Assembly: GCA_022822125.1 (NCBI GenBank) | Contig: JAJECF010000054.1 | Location: 1-37,793 of the forward strand | Source: Alphaproteobacteria bacterium | GTDB taxonomy: Bacteria > Pseudomonadota > Alphaproteobacteria > Bin95 | Reading direction: 5' to 3' | Length of the DNA stretch: 37,793 nt | Shown here: in pieces, positions 1 to 6,868 of the stretch | How positions within the stretch are numbered: the first letter of the stretch is position 1 | Layout: every line of letters begins with the position of its first letter | Made by a program: the position numbers and the translations under genes | Notes under the pieces: generated by a model | Database searches by the model: none | What the model was told of the DNA's origin: nothing | Seen by the model: the letters and a program-made list of their open reading frames with translations, nothing else

Positions 1-44
1 CCTCCCCTGTCAAGGCGAACGGATTATGGCGTCCCGGCCCGGCG

Positions 45-398
45 CTATTTCCGCCGCTGTTCCAGCAGGATGGCCTTCAACTCGCTGTGCCCGGCCCGTA
101 CTTCGGCCCGGAGGTCCGCCAAACCGGCCTTCAGTTCCTCCTGCCCGGCTTGCAGTTTCTTCACATCGGCCTGCAGTCTGCCGACGTCGGTTTGCAGCAC
201 GGCCACGGCGGCGCTGTTGGCGTGGGTCTGGAAGGCCATCCATCCGAACAGGGCGAGGAAGCCGGCGGCGAACACGCCGACCAGGGTGGTCGCCAAAGGG
301 TGAAAGCCCTGGCCGGAACGGTGCCGGGCGGCGATCATCCGGCGGAGCTCCCGAATCTCGGAAGCGCTGAGCGAAGCGTCCGGGTTGTCAACGGCCAC
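45..398 (-). CDS. Small membrane-anchored coiled-coil protein (hypothetical)
   Basis: The 117-residue product starts at a GTG with GGGAG six bases upstream, behind a good sigma-70 promoter. Residues 1-30 are charged. Residues about 35-57 form one hydrophobic transmembrane segment (LATTLVGVFAAGFLALFGW). The rest is a leucine/alanine heptad region (VGRLQADVKKLQAG and following) that should form a coiled coil ending in a basic tail. No catalytic motif is visible, and I do not recognise a named family. The layout, a single TM segment followed by a coiled coil, suggests a membrane-tethered oligomer or scaffold; that is inference. It lies downstream of pobA on the same strand but has its own promoter. 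The protein at 6869-7345 has a similar layout without obvious sequence identity. Confidence 0.7.
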   Translation of the reverse strand: MAVDNPDASLSASEIRELRRMIAARHRSGQGFHPLATTLVGVFAAGFLALFGWMAFQTHANSAAVAVLQTDVGRLQADVKKLQAGQEELKAGLADLRAEVRAGHSELKAILLEQRRK

Positions 399-425
399 CG
401 ATAGCTCCCGGTCAAAGTCAGGCGC

Positions 426-453
426 ATTATAGCACCCAATCTCGATTGTGCAA
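426..453 (-). promoter_or_regulatory. Sigma-70-type promoter for the coiled-coil gene
   Basis: Read on the minus strand there is a perfect -10 hexamer TATAAT (426-431) and, 16 bases upstream, TTGCAC (448-453) as a -35. The predicted start near 419 gives a leader of about 20 bases with GGGAG in front of the GTG at 398. A perfect TATAAT in intergenic DNA of such a GC-rich genome is unlikely by chance. Confidence 0.6.
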
Positions 454-467
454 AGGATTTGTAAATC

Positions 468-1634
468 CTATACATCGGTCAGGTCCAGCGGCAGGCCGGT
501 GTAGTTTTCTGCGAGGCTCCGGCGCGCCGCGTCTGAGCCCAGCAGGTATTCGAGCTCGGCCGCCCCGAGCCGGCGCTCGAATTCGTCATGCGCCGGGTCC
601 CGGTGCAGGAGGCGCGTCATCCACATGGAGAAGCGCTGCACCTTCCAGACGCGCGCGAGGCAGGTGTCCGAATAGGCGTCGAGGTCCGTTTCGTCGCCCT
701 CGCGGTAATAGCGCACGAGCGCCCGCGAAAGCGCCACCACGTCGGCGAAGGCGAGGTTCATGCCCTTGGCGCCCGTGGGCGGCACGATATGCGCGGAGTC
801 GCCGGCGAGGAACAGCCGGCCGTGGCGCATCGGCTCGGCCACGAAGGCGCGCATCGGCGTCACCGACTTCAGCAGCAACGGCCCCCGGTTGAGTTGCACC
901 GAGAGCCGCCGGTCCAGCTCGTCCCAGAGTTCGCCGGCCGTCCAGCTGTCCGGGTCCTCGTCCGCCCGGCACTGCACATAGGCGCGCGTCAGCTCCGGCG
1001 AGCGCATGCTGAACAGCGCGAAGCCGGCCTCGTGACGGGCATAGACCAGCTCATCCTGGAAGGGCGGCGCCTCGGCCAGCAGGCCGAGCCAGGCATAGGG
1101 AAACTCGCGGTGGAAGAGCGTCAGCGCGCCGGCCGGGATCGAGGCGCGCGAGACGCCGTGATAGCCGTCGCAGCCGGCGATGAAGTCGCAGGCGATGGCG
1201 CCGCCCGGCCAGACGAGGCGCGGCTCCGGGCCGTCGATGCTTTCCAGCCGCACGCCCTCGACTTCGAAGCGTACATCGCCGCCGGCCTCGAGCCGCGCCG
1301 CCACGAGGTCCTTCACCACCTCGTGCTGGGCGTAGACGGTGACGCCCTTGCCGCCGGTCATCTCCATGAAGTCGATATGGCGGCGGCGCCCGCCGGTCGA
1401 GATCTCGATGCCGCGGTGGCGGAGCGCCAGCTTCGCCATACGCGCGCCGAGGCCCGTCCGGTCGAGCAGGTCCACGCTGCCCTGCTCCAGCAGCCCGGCC
1501 CGCACCCGCGCCTCGATCCAGCCGCGCGACCGGCGCTCCAGCACCACGCTCTCGATGCCGGCGCGGGCGAGCAGGTGGGAGAGCATGAGGCCGGCGGGGC
1601 CGGCGCCGACGATCCCGACCCGGGTGCGCTCCAC
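468..1634 (-). CDS. pobA: 4-hydroxybenzoate 3-monooxygenase (PobA)
   Basis: This FAD flavoprotein hydroxylates 4-hydroxybenzoate to protocatechuate using NADPH and O2. The product is 388 residues, the usual PobA length. The N-terminal dinucleotide-binding motif GIVGAGPAG is at about 7-15. Further family blocks are RVRAGLLEQG (with the substrate-carboxylate arginine), CDGYHGVSR, LVYARHEAGFALFSMRS, GDSAHIVPPTGAKGMN and the LEYLLGS stretch near the end. By alignment from memory to Pseudomonas PobA, the residues matching Tyr201, Ser212, Arg214 and Tyr222 are present, so it should be active. The GTG at 1634 is chosen because it lies 5 bases after the MFS stop and directly precedes the Rossmann strand; the open frame continues further upstream only inside the MFS gene. 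No protocatechuate dioxygenase genes are in the window. The upstream MFS gene may import the aromatic substrate (inference). Confidence 0.95.
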   Translation of the reverse strand: MERTRVGIVGAGPAGLMLSHLLARAGIESVVLERRSRGWIEARVRAGLLEQGSVDLLDRTGLGARMAKLALRHRGIEISTGGRRRHIDFMEMTGGKGVTVYAQHEVVKDLVAARLEAGGDVRFEVEGVRLESIDGPEPRLVWPGGAIACDFIAGCDGYHGVSRASIPAGALTLFHREFPYAWLGLLAEAPPFQDELVYARHEAGFALFSMRSPELTRAYVQCRADEDPDSWTAGELWDELDRRLSVQLNRGPLLLKSVTPMRAFVAEPMRHGRLFLAGDSAHIVPPTGAKGMNLAFADVVALSRALVRYYREGDETDLDAYSDTCLARVWKVQRFSMWMTRLLHRDPAHDEFERRLGAAELEYLLGSDAARRSLAENYTGLPLDLTDV

Positions 1635-1639
1635 GGCCG

Positions 1640-2887
1640 CTATTCGCCCGGCGCCGCCCGGACGGTGCGGGCCGCGTCCGCCTTCGCCTCGGCCGGCAGC
1701 TTCATCGCCGCCAGCACCACGACCACCGCCACCGCCGCCATCGCATAGAACAGCAGCGCGAAATCGCCGGTATGGTCGAAGCCGAGCCCCAGAAGCGGCA
1801 GTGCGACGACGCCGCTGCCGAGCGAGAGCGCGAACCGGATGCCGTATGCGGTCGAAAGCCATTGCTCGGGCATGTAGCGCGCGAACAGCAGGTCCGAGAT
1901 CGGCTGGTTGCCGACGACGATCGCCGTGGCGAGGGTGAACACCGCGACCATCGGCATGTCATAGGCGAAGGCGGCGGCGGCGAGCGCCGGCGGCAGGCCG
2001 GCATAGACAGCGATGAACAGCCGGCGCAGCGGGAAGCGGTCGGCCAGTTCGCCGCCGACCAGCTGCGCCAGCCCGCTGACCACGAGAATGCCGGACGCCG
2101 TCGCCGAAAGCAGGAAGATGTCGTCGCCGAAGGTCGTAACCCTGTGGTTCACGATCTTCGGCACGCCGTTGGTCAACGCCTGGAAGATCAGCCCGGTCGC
2201 CACGGTGATGATGCCGAGGATGACCATCGCGCGCATGAAGTCCCGGCGCTCCGCTTCCGGCTGCGAGCGCCATGTCTGCATCAACGCCCGGAGTCCCGAC
2301 TGCGCATCCGGCGCCCTGTTGCGCGCCCGGCGCAGCGGCAGGCTCTCCCGGAAGCGCATGTGGAAGACGATGCCGAGCGCAATCGACACGAGCCCCGGCA
2401 CGATGAACACCGCCCGCCAGCCGCCGAGCGCCAGCAGGCCGCTCATGATGACGGGCGTGACCGCCATGCCGGCGCTGCCGAACACGCCGTTGATGCCGAG
2501 CAGCCGCCCGCGGCGGTCGCCTGCGCCGCGCACGATGAGCGGGATGCCGACCGGGTGGTAGATCGAGGCGAAGACGCCGACCATGAAGAGGCCGGCGCCC
2601 AGCATGACCGGACCGTCGGCGAAGCCGGTGAGCACGGAGGACAGGCCGATGCCGATGAAATACACCGTCATCATGCCGGGGCCGGACCAGCGGTCGGCCA
2701 GCCAGCCGGCGAGCGGGCTGCCGAGCCCGAACATGACCGTCGCCGGCGTGAACAGCAGCGCCAGTTCGCCGTAGGTCAGCCCCCAGAAGGGCGCGACCGA
2801 GGTAGCGATCACGGCCATGAACAGCAGCATGAAGATATGGTCGATGCTGTGGCCGACGCAGAGGAAGAGATAGGGGCCGGTCCTCAT
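1640..2887 (-). CDS. Major facilitator superfamily transporter
   Basis: The product is a 415-residue polytopic membrane protein with about 12 hydrophobic segments. The MFS loop-2/3 motif appears as GSPLAGWLADRWSGP near residues 56-70, with a related copy in the second half (VGGELADRFPLRRL). The N-terminus HSIDHIFMLLFMAVIA resembles the fosmidomycin-resistance (Fsr-like) branch, where a His-Asp-His helix is common, but this does not fix the substrate. The ATG overlaps the cutA stop by 4 bases (ATGA), and pobA follows after 5 bases, so the genes are probably co-translated. Import or efflux of an aromatic acid would fit the PobA neighbour; that is inference from position. Confidence 0.9.
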   Translation of the reverse strand: MRTGPYLFLCVGHSIDHIFMLLFMAVIATSVAPFWGLTYGELALLFTPATVMFGLGSPLAGWLADRWSGPGMMTVYFIGIGLSSVLTGFADGPVMLGAGLFMVGVFASIYHPVGIPLIVRGAGDRRGRLLGINGVFGSAGMAVTPVIMSGLLALGGWRAVFIVPGLVSIALGIVFHMRFRESLPLRRARNRAPDAQSGLRALMQTWRSQPEAERRDFMRAMVILGIITVATGLIFQALTNGVPKIVNHRVTTFGDDIFLLSATASGILVVSGLAQLVGGELADRFPLRRLFIAVYAGLPPALAAAAFAYDMPMVAVFTLATAIVVGNQPISDLLFARYMPEQWLSTAYGIRFALSLGSGVVALPLLGLGFDHTGDFALLFYAMAAVAVVVVLAAMKLPAEAKADAARTVRAAPGE

Positions 2888-3231
2888 CGCGCCCGCTCCG
2901 CGCCCTGCGCCTCCTCCTGCACCCAGGCGAGGAATTCGGGGTCGCCGCCCGAGATCGGCAGGGCCACCACGCAGGGGCTGTCATAGCTGTGCACCTCGCG
3001 CACGCGCCGCGCGGCCGTCTCGACGTGCTCCTCCACGGTCTTCGCCACCAGCACGACCTCGCCCTCCTCCTGCACTGCGCCCTGCCAGCGATAGACGGAG
3101 GTGGCCGCGCCCAGCACATTGGCGCAGGCGGCGAGACGCTCGCCGACCAGCATGCGGGCGAGCGCCAGCGCTTCCTCGCGGTCGCCGGCGGTCATGTAGA
3201 GGAGGCAGGGGCGGGACATGGGCGCCTTCAT
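2884..3231 (-). CDS. cutA: Divalent-cation tolerance protein CutA
   Basis: The product is about 115 residues, the CutA1 size. Family blocks are visible: LVGERLAACANVL, SVYRWQGAVQEEGEVVLVAKT, a HSYDSPCVVALPI block and GDPEFLAWVQE at the end. CutA proteins form PII-like trimers; they were linked to copper tolerance genetically, but the biochemical role is unsettled. The start at 3231 overlaps the TauE stop as ATGA. A second ATG at 3219, with GAAGG four bases upstream, gives a 111-residue product and is equally possible. The gene sits between two transporter genes with 4-base overlaps on both sides, so it is translated as part of that operon. Confidence 0.9.
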   Translation of the reverse strand: MKAPMSRPCLLYMTAGDREEALALARMLVGERLAACANVLGAATSVYRWQGAVQEEGEVVLVAKTVEEHVETAARRVREVHSYDSPCVVALPISGGDPEFLAWVQEEAQGAERAR

Positions 3232-3971
3232 GTCACGAGACCGCGCAGGTTGGCAATGCCGAGCGCGAGCAGGCCCGCCATGGCGAGCGCCCGGAACCGC
3301 CCGACCGGCATGGCCTCGCGCAGCCGGCCGCCGGCCACGAGGCCCGCAAGCGCCGGCAGGAAGGCCGCGGCCGACATTGCCCAGTCCCCGGCGCTGACGA
3401 GCAGGCCGCGGCCGGCAAGCGCCAGGGCCAACGTCGAGGAACCGGCCAGCAGCGTCCAGCCGAGCAGGCCGACCATGGCGCCCGGCTCCATGCGCAGCGC
3501 CAGCAGATAGACGCCGAGCTGCGGGCCGAACACGCCGGTCACGCCGCCCACCGCGCCCACCGCCGCGCCGACGAGCGGCGTGGCGGCCGGCTCCAGGCGC
3601 TCCGGCAGCCGGGGCTCCCAGCGCGTCCAGGAGACGGCGACATAGGCGATGACGACAAGGCCGACGAGCGCGTTCAGCAGGTCCGGGTCGCCTTCGGCGA
3701 TGAAGCCGGACGCGATCCAGATGGCCGCCATCAGCGGCAGGACGAGGCTCAGCAATTGGCGCAGGCCGGGCCGGTTCCGCCATGTCGCCCAGATTTGCCA
3801 GACATTCGCGGCGATGAGCGACACCGCGATCAGCGGCAGCGCCTCGCGGAGCGGCATGACGATGGCGAGCACGGAGATCATGACCAGCGGCATGCCGAGC
3901 CCGATGGCGCCCTTGACGAGCCCGCCGAGGAACAGCCCGGCAATGGCGACGGCAAGCGTGAACGGCTCCAT
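3228..3971 (-). CDS. TauE/SafE family sulfite/anion exporter-like permease
   Basis: This 247-residue membrane protein has about eight hydrophobic segments. The family signature is near the start (GLFLGGLVKGAIGLGMPLVMI, residues about 12-32), with an internally related region GAVGGVTGVFGPQLGVYLLAL in the second half. TauE/SafE proteins are predicted exporters of sulfite, sulfoacetate or related organic anions; the exact substrate here is unknown. The ATG at 3971 has AGGGGG about 5 bases upstream. Upstream extension of the frame would run through the tRNA gene and is rejected. It is the first gene of the tauE-cutA-MFS-pobA run and lies 32 bases after the tRNA-Pro 3' end, so readthrough from the tRNA promoter is possible. 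Confidence 0.9.
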   Translation of the reverse strand: MEPFTLAVAIAGLFLGGLVKGAIGLGMPLVMISVLAIVMPLREALPLIAVSLIAANVWQIWATWRNRPGLRQLLSLVLPLMAAIWIASGFIAEGDPDLLNALVGLVVIAYVAVSWTRWEPRLPERLEPAATPLVGAAVGAVGGVTGVFGPQLGVYLLALRMEPGAMVGLLGWTLLAGSSTLALALAGRGLLVSAGDWAMSAAAFLPALAGLVAGGRLREAMPVGRFRALAMAGLLALGIANLRGLVT

Positions 3972-4003
3972 GAACGCCCCCTGCGGGAGCCGGCCCCCGT
4001 GTC

Positions 4004-4080
4004 TGGTCGGAGCGGCAGGATTCGAACCTGCGACCCCCACACCCCCAGTGTGATGCGCTACCAGACTGCGCTACGCTCCG
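4004..4080 (-). tRNA. tRNA-Pro(GGG), CCA encoded
   Basis: On the minus strand a full cloverleaf folds. The acceptor CGGAGCG pairs with CGCTCCG, and the D-stem is GCGC/GCGC. The anticodon stem is TCACA/TGTGG, with one T-G pair, around the loop CTGGGGG, which gives anticodon GGG. The T-arm is GCAGG TTCGAAT CCTGC, the discriminator is A, and the encoded CCA is at 4004-4006. GGG reads proline CCC and CCU codons. Confidence 0.97.
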
Positions 4081-4088
4081 ACGCGGGC

Positions 4089-4117
4089 AACATACCCGCC
4101 GGGCCGTCACGCGCGCA
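4089..4117 (-). promoter_or_regulatory. Probable promoter of tRNA-Pro
   Basis: On the minus strand TTGCGC (4112-4117) and TATGTT (4089-4094) are 17 bases apart. A GC-rich discriminator (GCCCGCG) follows, and the mature tRNA starts at 4080. Spacing and discriminator suit a growth-rate-controlled stable-RNA promoter. Both hexamers are imperfect, so this is a moderate call. Confidence 0.45.
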
Positions 4118-4184
4118 AGCCGGTCGCGGATGAGGGACGCCGGCGGGCCGCAATCGGCTTGACTGGCCTGTCGCCGAAAGGGCA

Positions 4185-4347
4185 GAGTCCCCGCACGCCA
4201 AACAACTGCTGGCGGCCCTGTGTCGGGCCGCCCGCTGAATATAACAGCCGTAACCCGGCGCCGGGGTCGCTCCTTGGCGCGTGGCGAACAGGCGGGGACT
4301 CGCTTTACCAGCAGTTGTTTGGCGACCGGCCCGGCAATCCCGCCGGG
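4185..4347. other. Structured intergenic region with interleaved inverted repeats
   Basis: The gap between tRNA-Pro and the glycan cassette contains a 17-base perfect inverted repeat (4196-4212 with 4308-4324, CGCCAAACAACTGCTGG) and a second 10-base perfect pair (4185-4194 GAGTCCCCGC with 4292-4301). Their order is A-B-A'-B', so the two pairings cross. Inside lie a perfect hairpin (GGCGGCCC 4211-4218 with 4225-4232) and the palindrome CCCGGCGCCGGG (4254-4265). Another hairpin (CCCGGC 4330-4335 with 4342-4347) sits 17 bases before the GT25 start codon. It could be a structured leader RNA, an attenuator, a remnant of a mobile element or an inversion scar. No known RNA family is recognised. Confidence 0.5.
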
Positions 4348-4363
4348 CCCTTCGGGGTCCGCC

Positions 4364-5176
4364 ATGCTGCCTGTTTTCATCATCAATCTGGACCGCCGCC
4401 CGGACCGCTGGGCGGCCATGTCCGCGCAAATGGACAGGCTGGGCCTGGAAGCGACCCGCATCCCGGCCGTCGATGCCCGCCTGCTGGCCGCGCAGGAGGA
4501 GTGGGAGCAGGAAACGAACGGCAATCCGCCGGAGCGGCATGTCGATCCGGGGGCGCTCGCCTGCGCCTACAGCCACCGCAAGGCCCTGCGGGCATTCCTC
4601 GACACGGGCGAGCCGGCGGCGCTCATCCTCGAAGACGACGCCGAACTGGCGGCCGACACGCCGGCGCTGCTGGAGTCGGTGAACTGGTGGCCGCCGGGCG
4701 CGCGGATGATTACGCTGGAAGCGTCCGGTAGAGAGACTTCGTTGTTATACGCCAGTGCGGCTGAAACGCCGTCCGGACGCACGGTGCATCGGTTCGAGGG
4801 CTTCGCATCAGGCACGGCTGCCTATCTGGTGACGTGCGAAGGTGCCGAATTCGTATTGCCGTTCCTGGACGACCCCAAACAACCGTTAGACCAATTGTTC
4901 TTCGACCATCGGCATTCCCGGTTGGGTCGGGAGTTGCGTGCCTTTTGGACGGTCCCCGCCATGGCGCGGCAGAGATTCGACGCAAATACAGATTCCGATC
5001 TGGAAACATATAGGCGCGATCAATTAGGTGACCGTACAAAGCTTCGGAGCAATCTGCAGTTATTGCCCTACAAGATACGATTACGGGCATTACGCATAAT
5101 CGGCAAAGTATCAAAAATGAGTGTACGATATAGCAGCTCTTTGTCTTTATTGTGCGTTACTAAATCCAATGATTGA
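4364..5176 (+). CDS. Glycosyltransferase family 25 protein (LPS/surface glycan type)
   Basis: The 270-residue product opens with the GT25 signature VFIINLDRRPDRWAAM (residues 4-19). IPAVDA (33-38), ACAYSHRKALRAFL (66-79) and the acidic ALILEDDAEL motif (EDD at 90-92) follow. These enzymes transfer hexoses to lipooligosaccharide or other surface glycans in the cytoplasm. The family-typical second half is recognisable (ASGTAAYLVTCEGAEF, PLDQLFFDH), but the last 60 residues are basic and low in conservation. The ATG at 4364 directly precedes the family start; longer reading would run into the structured leader. Base composition changes inside the gene: the first 120 codons are as GC-rich as the chromosome, while the last 70 are close to 45% GC with AT-ending codons. 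The stop overlaps the next start by 8 bases. Confidence 0.88.
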   Translation: MLPVFIINLDRRPDRWAAMSAQMDRLGLEATRIPAVDARLLAAQEEWEQETNGNPPERHVDPGALACAYSHRKALRAFLDTGEPAALILEDDAELAADTPALLESVNWWPPGARMITLEASGRETSLLYASAAETPSGRTVHRFEGFASGTAAYLVTCEGAEFVLPFLDDPKQPLDQLFFDHRHSRLGRELRAFWTVPAMARQRFDANTDSDLETYRRDQLGDRTKLRSNLQLLPYKIRLRALRIIGKVSKMSVRYSSSLSLLCVTKSND

Positions 5177-5915
5177 GCCCTACACTGTCACCCTGACGAG
5201 CTGCGGACGCTTCGATCTTATCGAACAAACACTGACCACGCTTTTACCTCGCCTCGATGGCCCGGTTATAGGAGTAATCATTGTTGAGGATAGTGGTGAT
5301 ACCAGAGTCCGAGATGTTACTGCCCAGTTTGGCAGTGATATTTCCGTCATTGTCAACGATCCACCTCTGGGTCAAATCAAGAGCATTGACAGGATGTATT
5401 CTCAGGTGGAAAGCGAATGGATATTCCACTGTGAAGATGATTGGGAGTTCTTCGAATCTGATTTTATCGAGAAGTCATTTATCATTTTGAAGGAGGACGA
5501 AAATTTGTCTATGGTGGGATTGAGAAATATTTCTGACTATGGCGGAACCAAATTCGGGCCGGAGCATATGACCGCATCGGGTGTTCGTTACCGTGTCGCG
5601 AAAGATTATCCCCGTTGGGAGCAACGCTTTTGCGGCATACACTTCAATCCAGGGTTGAGGCGGATGTCGGATTATCGTAAAATTGGTCCCTATGCCCAGA
5701 TCGGGCGTCAGGTACAGGAGGCTGCAGTATCTCAAGCATATAGCTCTATGGGCTACCGTGTCGGCCTGATTGCTGATCCTGTGGTGCGACACATTGGTGC
5801 CGGCCGCCACATCTCGGATCCCTTTGATAAGCGCGGACTTCGCTATCGGTTACGGCGATCGATCATCAAGCGATGGTGCAAGATGCAAGACAAGCTGGGC
5901 CGTCTGCAAGACTAA
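5169..5915 (+). CDS. GT2-like (GT-A fold) glycosyltransferase
   Basis: The 248-residue product has a GT-A style N-terminus: YTVTLTSCGRFDLIEQTL (5-22), VIIVEDSGD (37-44), then PLGQIKSIDRMYSQVESEW and the acidic FHCEDDWEF (87-94), which likely acts as the nucleotide-sugar/metal motif. The C-terminal part FCGIHFNPGLRR and VVRHIGAGRHISDP resembles a group of small putative glycosyltransferases found in O-antigen and capsule loci. The start at 5169 is preferred over 5121 because homology begins there and it gives an 8-base overlap with the GT25 gene, which suggests coupled translation. The acceptor and donor sugars cannot be told. Low GC and AT-ending codons set it apart from the chromosome and suggest horizontal acquisition. 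Confidence 0.82.
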   Translation: MIEPYTVTLTSCGRFDLIEQTLTTLLPRLDGPVIGVIIVEDSGDTRVRDVTAQFGSDISVIVNDPPLGQIKSIDRMYSQVESEWIFHCEDDWEFFESDFIEKSFIILKEDENLSMVGLRNISDYGGTKFGPEHMTASGVRYRVAKDYPRWEQRFCGIHFNPGLRRMSDYRKIGPYAQIGRQVQEAAVSQAYSSMGYRVGLIADPVVRHIGAGRHISDPFDKRGLRYRLRRSIIKRWCKMQDKLGRLQD

Positions 5916-5954
5916 ATGTACCACCGTAGTTCATTTTTCCATCATTCCCCAGTA

Positions 5955-5966
5955 TAGGAGGTGATC
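5955..5966 (+). promoter_or_regulatory. Near-perfect Shine-Dalgarno of the fkbM gene
   Basis: TAGGAGGTGATC matches the complement of the 16S rRNA 3' end over almost its whole anti-SD stretch and lies 6 bases (from AGGAGG) before the ATG at 5968. It fixes the start and predicts strong independent initiation, unlike the overlapped starts before it. Confidence 0.75.
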
Positions 5967-5967
5967 G

Positions 5968-6819
5968 ATGAAGAAATTTATAACGTATATGATCCTGGCG
6001 TTCGCCAGACTGCTAACTAGAAACCTAAGTCCTTCAAGGAAGAATAATGTTTATAGTCATGTCAAAAGTGGCCTTAGCACCGATCTGATTGTCGAGATGC
6101 CTAGTGGTACGAAGATTGTGTTTTACGATAATACTAATCTGATCGTTAACTTTATCCAAAATCTTCAAAACGACGAGACAGATACCATTTCATGGATTGA
6201 GGCTATGCCGAAAGATGGCGTGCTGTGGGATATTGGAGCGAATATAGGATTTTTCAGCCTCTATGCCGGCTCCCTGCTTGGCAGGGACGGTGTGCGTGTT
6301 GTGGGTTTTGAGCCGGGTGCTGCAAGCTATGCGGTTCTTAATAGAAATATCGAAGGAAACGCAATGGGCAGCCATATTGTTGCCTACTGCGTTGCTTTGG
6401 CTGGTGCGACGAAAGTCGGTAGGTTGAATATGGGGGCAATCGGCGCAGGCGTGGCTGCCGGAGGTTGGTGTAACGGGTTTGAGTCTGAGATCGATGGTCT
6501 GGACCGGGATATCAATCCAGTTTTCCAGCAAGGCTCTGTCGGGTTCTCCATGGATGACTTTGTGCAGATGTTTCAGCCACCGCTTCCGACCCATATAAAG
6601 ATTGATGTCGACGGTATCGAGGCGGAGATTCTGCGCGGCGGTAAACGCACATTGTCCGGAAAATCGGTGCGCTCTATGAGTGTCGAAATGGAGGGTGATT
6701 TAAACTCGGAGCGAAGTCGGGAGGTCTTTGGTCTGATGGACGAACTCGGCTTTGTCCCGAGGCCGAGGCAGTCTCCGGAACTGCGGAATGTCATCTTCGA
6801 GCGCCCGGCGGCGGATTGA
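5968..6819 (+). CDS. FkbM family SAM-dependent methyltransferase
   Basis: The 283-residue product carries the FkbM fold: the SAM motif LWDIGANIGFFSLYAG (86-101), the acidic strand end VVGFEPGAASYAVLNRNI (111-128), and the family block HIKIDVDGIEAEILRGGKRTL in the C-terminal third. FkbM enzymes O-methylate sugars or polyketides; next to two glycosyltransferases a sugar O-methyltransferase of a surface glycan is likely. A gap of 52 bases separates it from the GT2-like gene, with its own very strong Shine-Dalgarno. The first two thirds are AT-rich, while the last 60 codons return to the GC-rich chromosomal style. It is complete and should be functional. Confidence 0.9.
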   Translation: MKKFITYMILAFARLLTRNLSPSRKNNVYSHVKSGLSTDLIVEMPSGTKIVFYDNTNLIVNFIQNLQNDETDTISWIEAMPKDGVLWDIGANIGFFSLYAGSLLGRDGVRVVGFEPGAASYAVLNRNIEGNAMGSHIVAYCVALAGATKVGRLNMGAIGAGVAAGGWCNGFESEIDGLDRDINPVFQQGSVGFSMDDFVQMFQPPLPTHIKIDVDGIEAEILRGGKRTLSGKSVRSMSVEMEGDLNSERSREVFGLMDELGFVPRPRQSPELRNVIFERPAAD

Positions 6820-6868
6820 TCGAAGCGGCCGGGCCGTTGAAACGCGAGAGAGTGAACGACCGCCGGCG

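Noticed and set aside
454..469. AGGATTT-GT-AAATCCT palindrome as a pobA terminator
   Set aside because: The loop is only two bases, it overlaps the pobA stop, and no T run follows on the minus strand.
4185..4324. tmRNA, 6S RNA, RNase P RNA or SRP RNA in the structured gap
   Set aside because: No T-arm, no tag-like reading with the expected acceptor end and no conserved core sequence of these RNAs could be found on either strand.
4196..4324. Integron attC-like site
   Set aside because: The outer ends do not match RYYYAAC/GTTRRRY, and no integron integrase or gene-cassette array is seen.
4004..6819. Glycan cassette as an island inserted into tRNA-Pro
   Set aside because: The cassette lies on the 5' side of the tRNA, not at the 3' end where integrases act; no integrase and no duplicated tRNA end are present.
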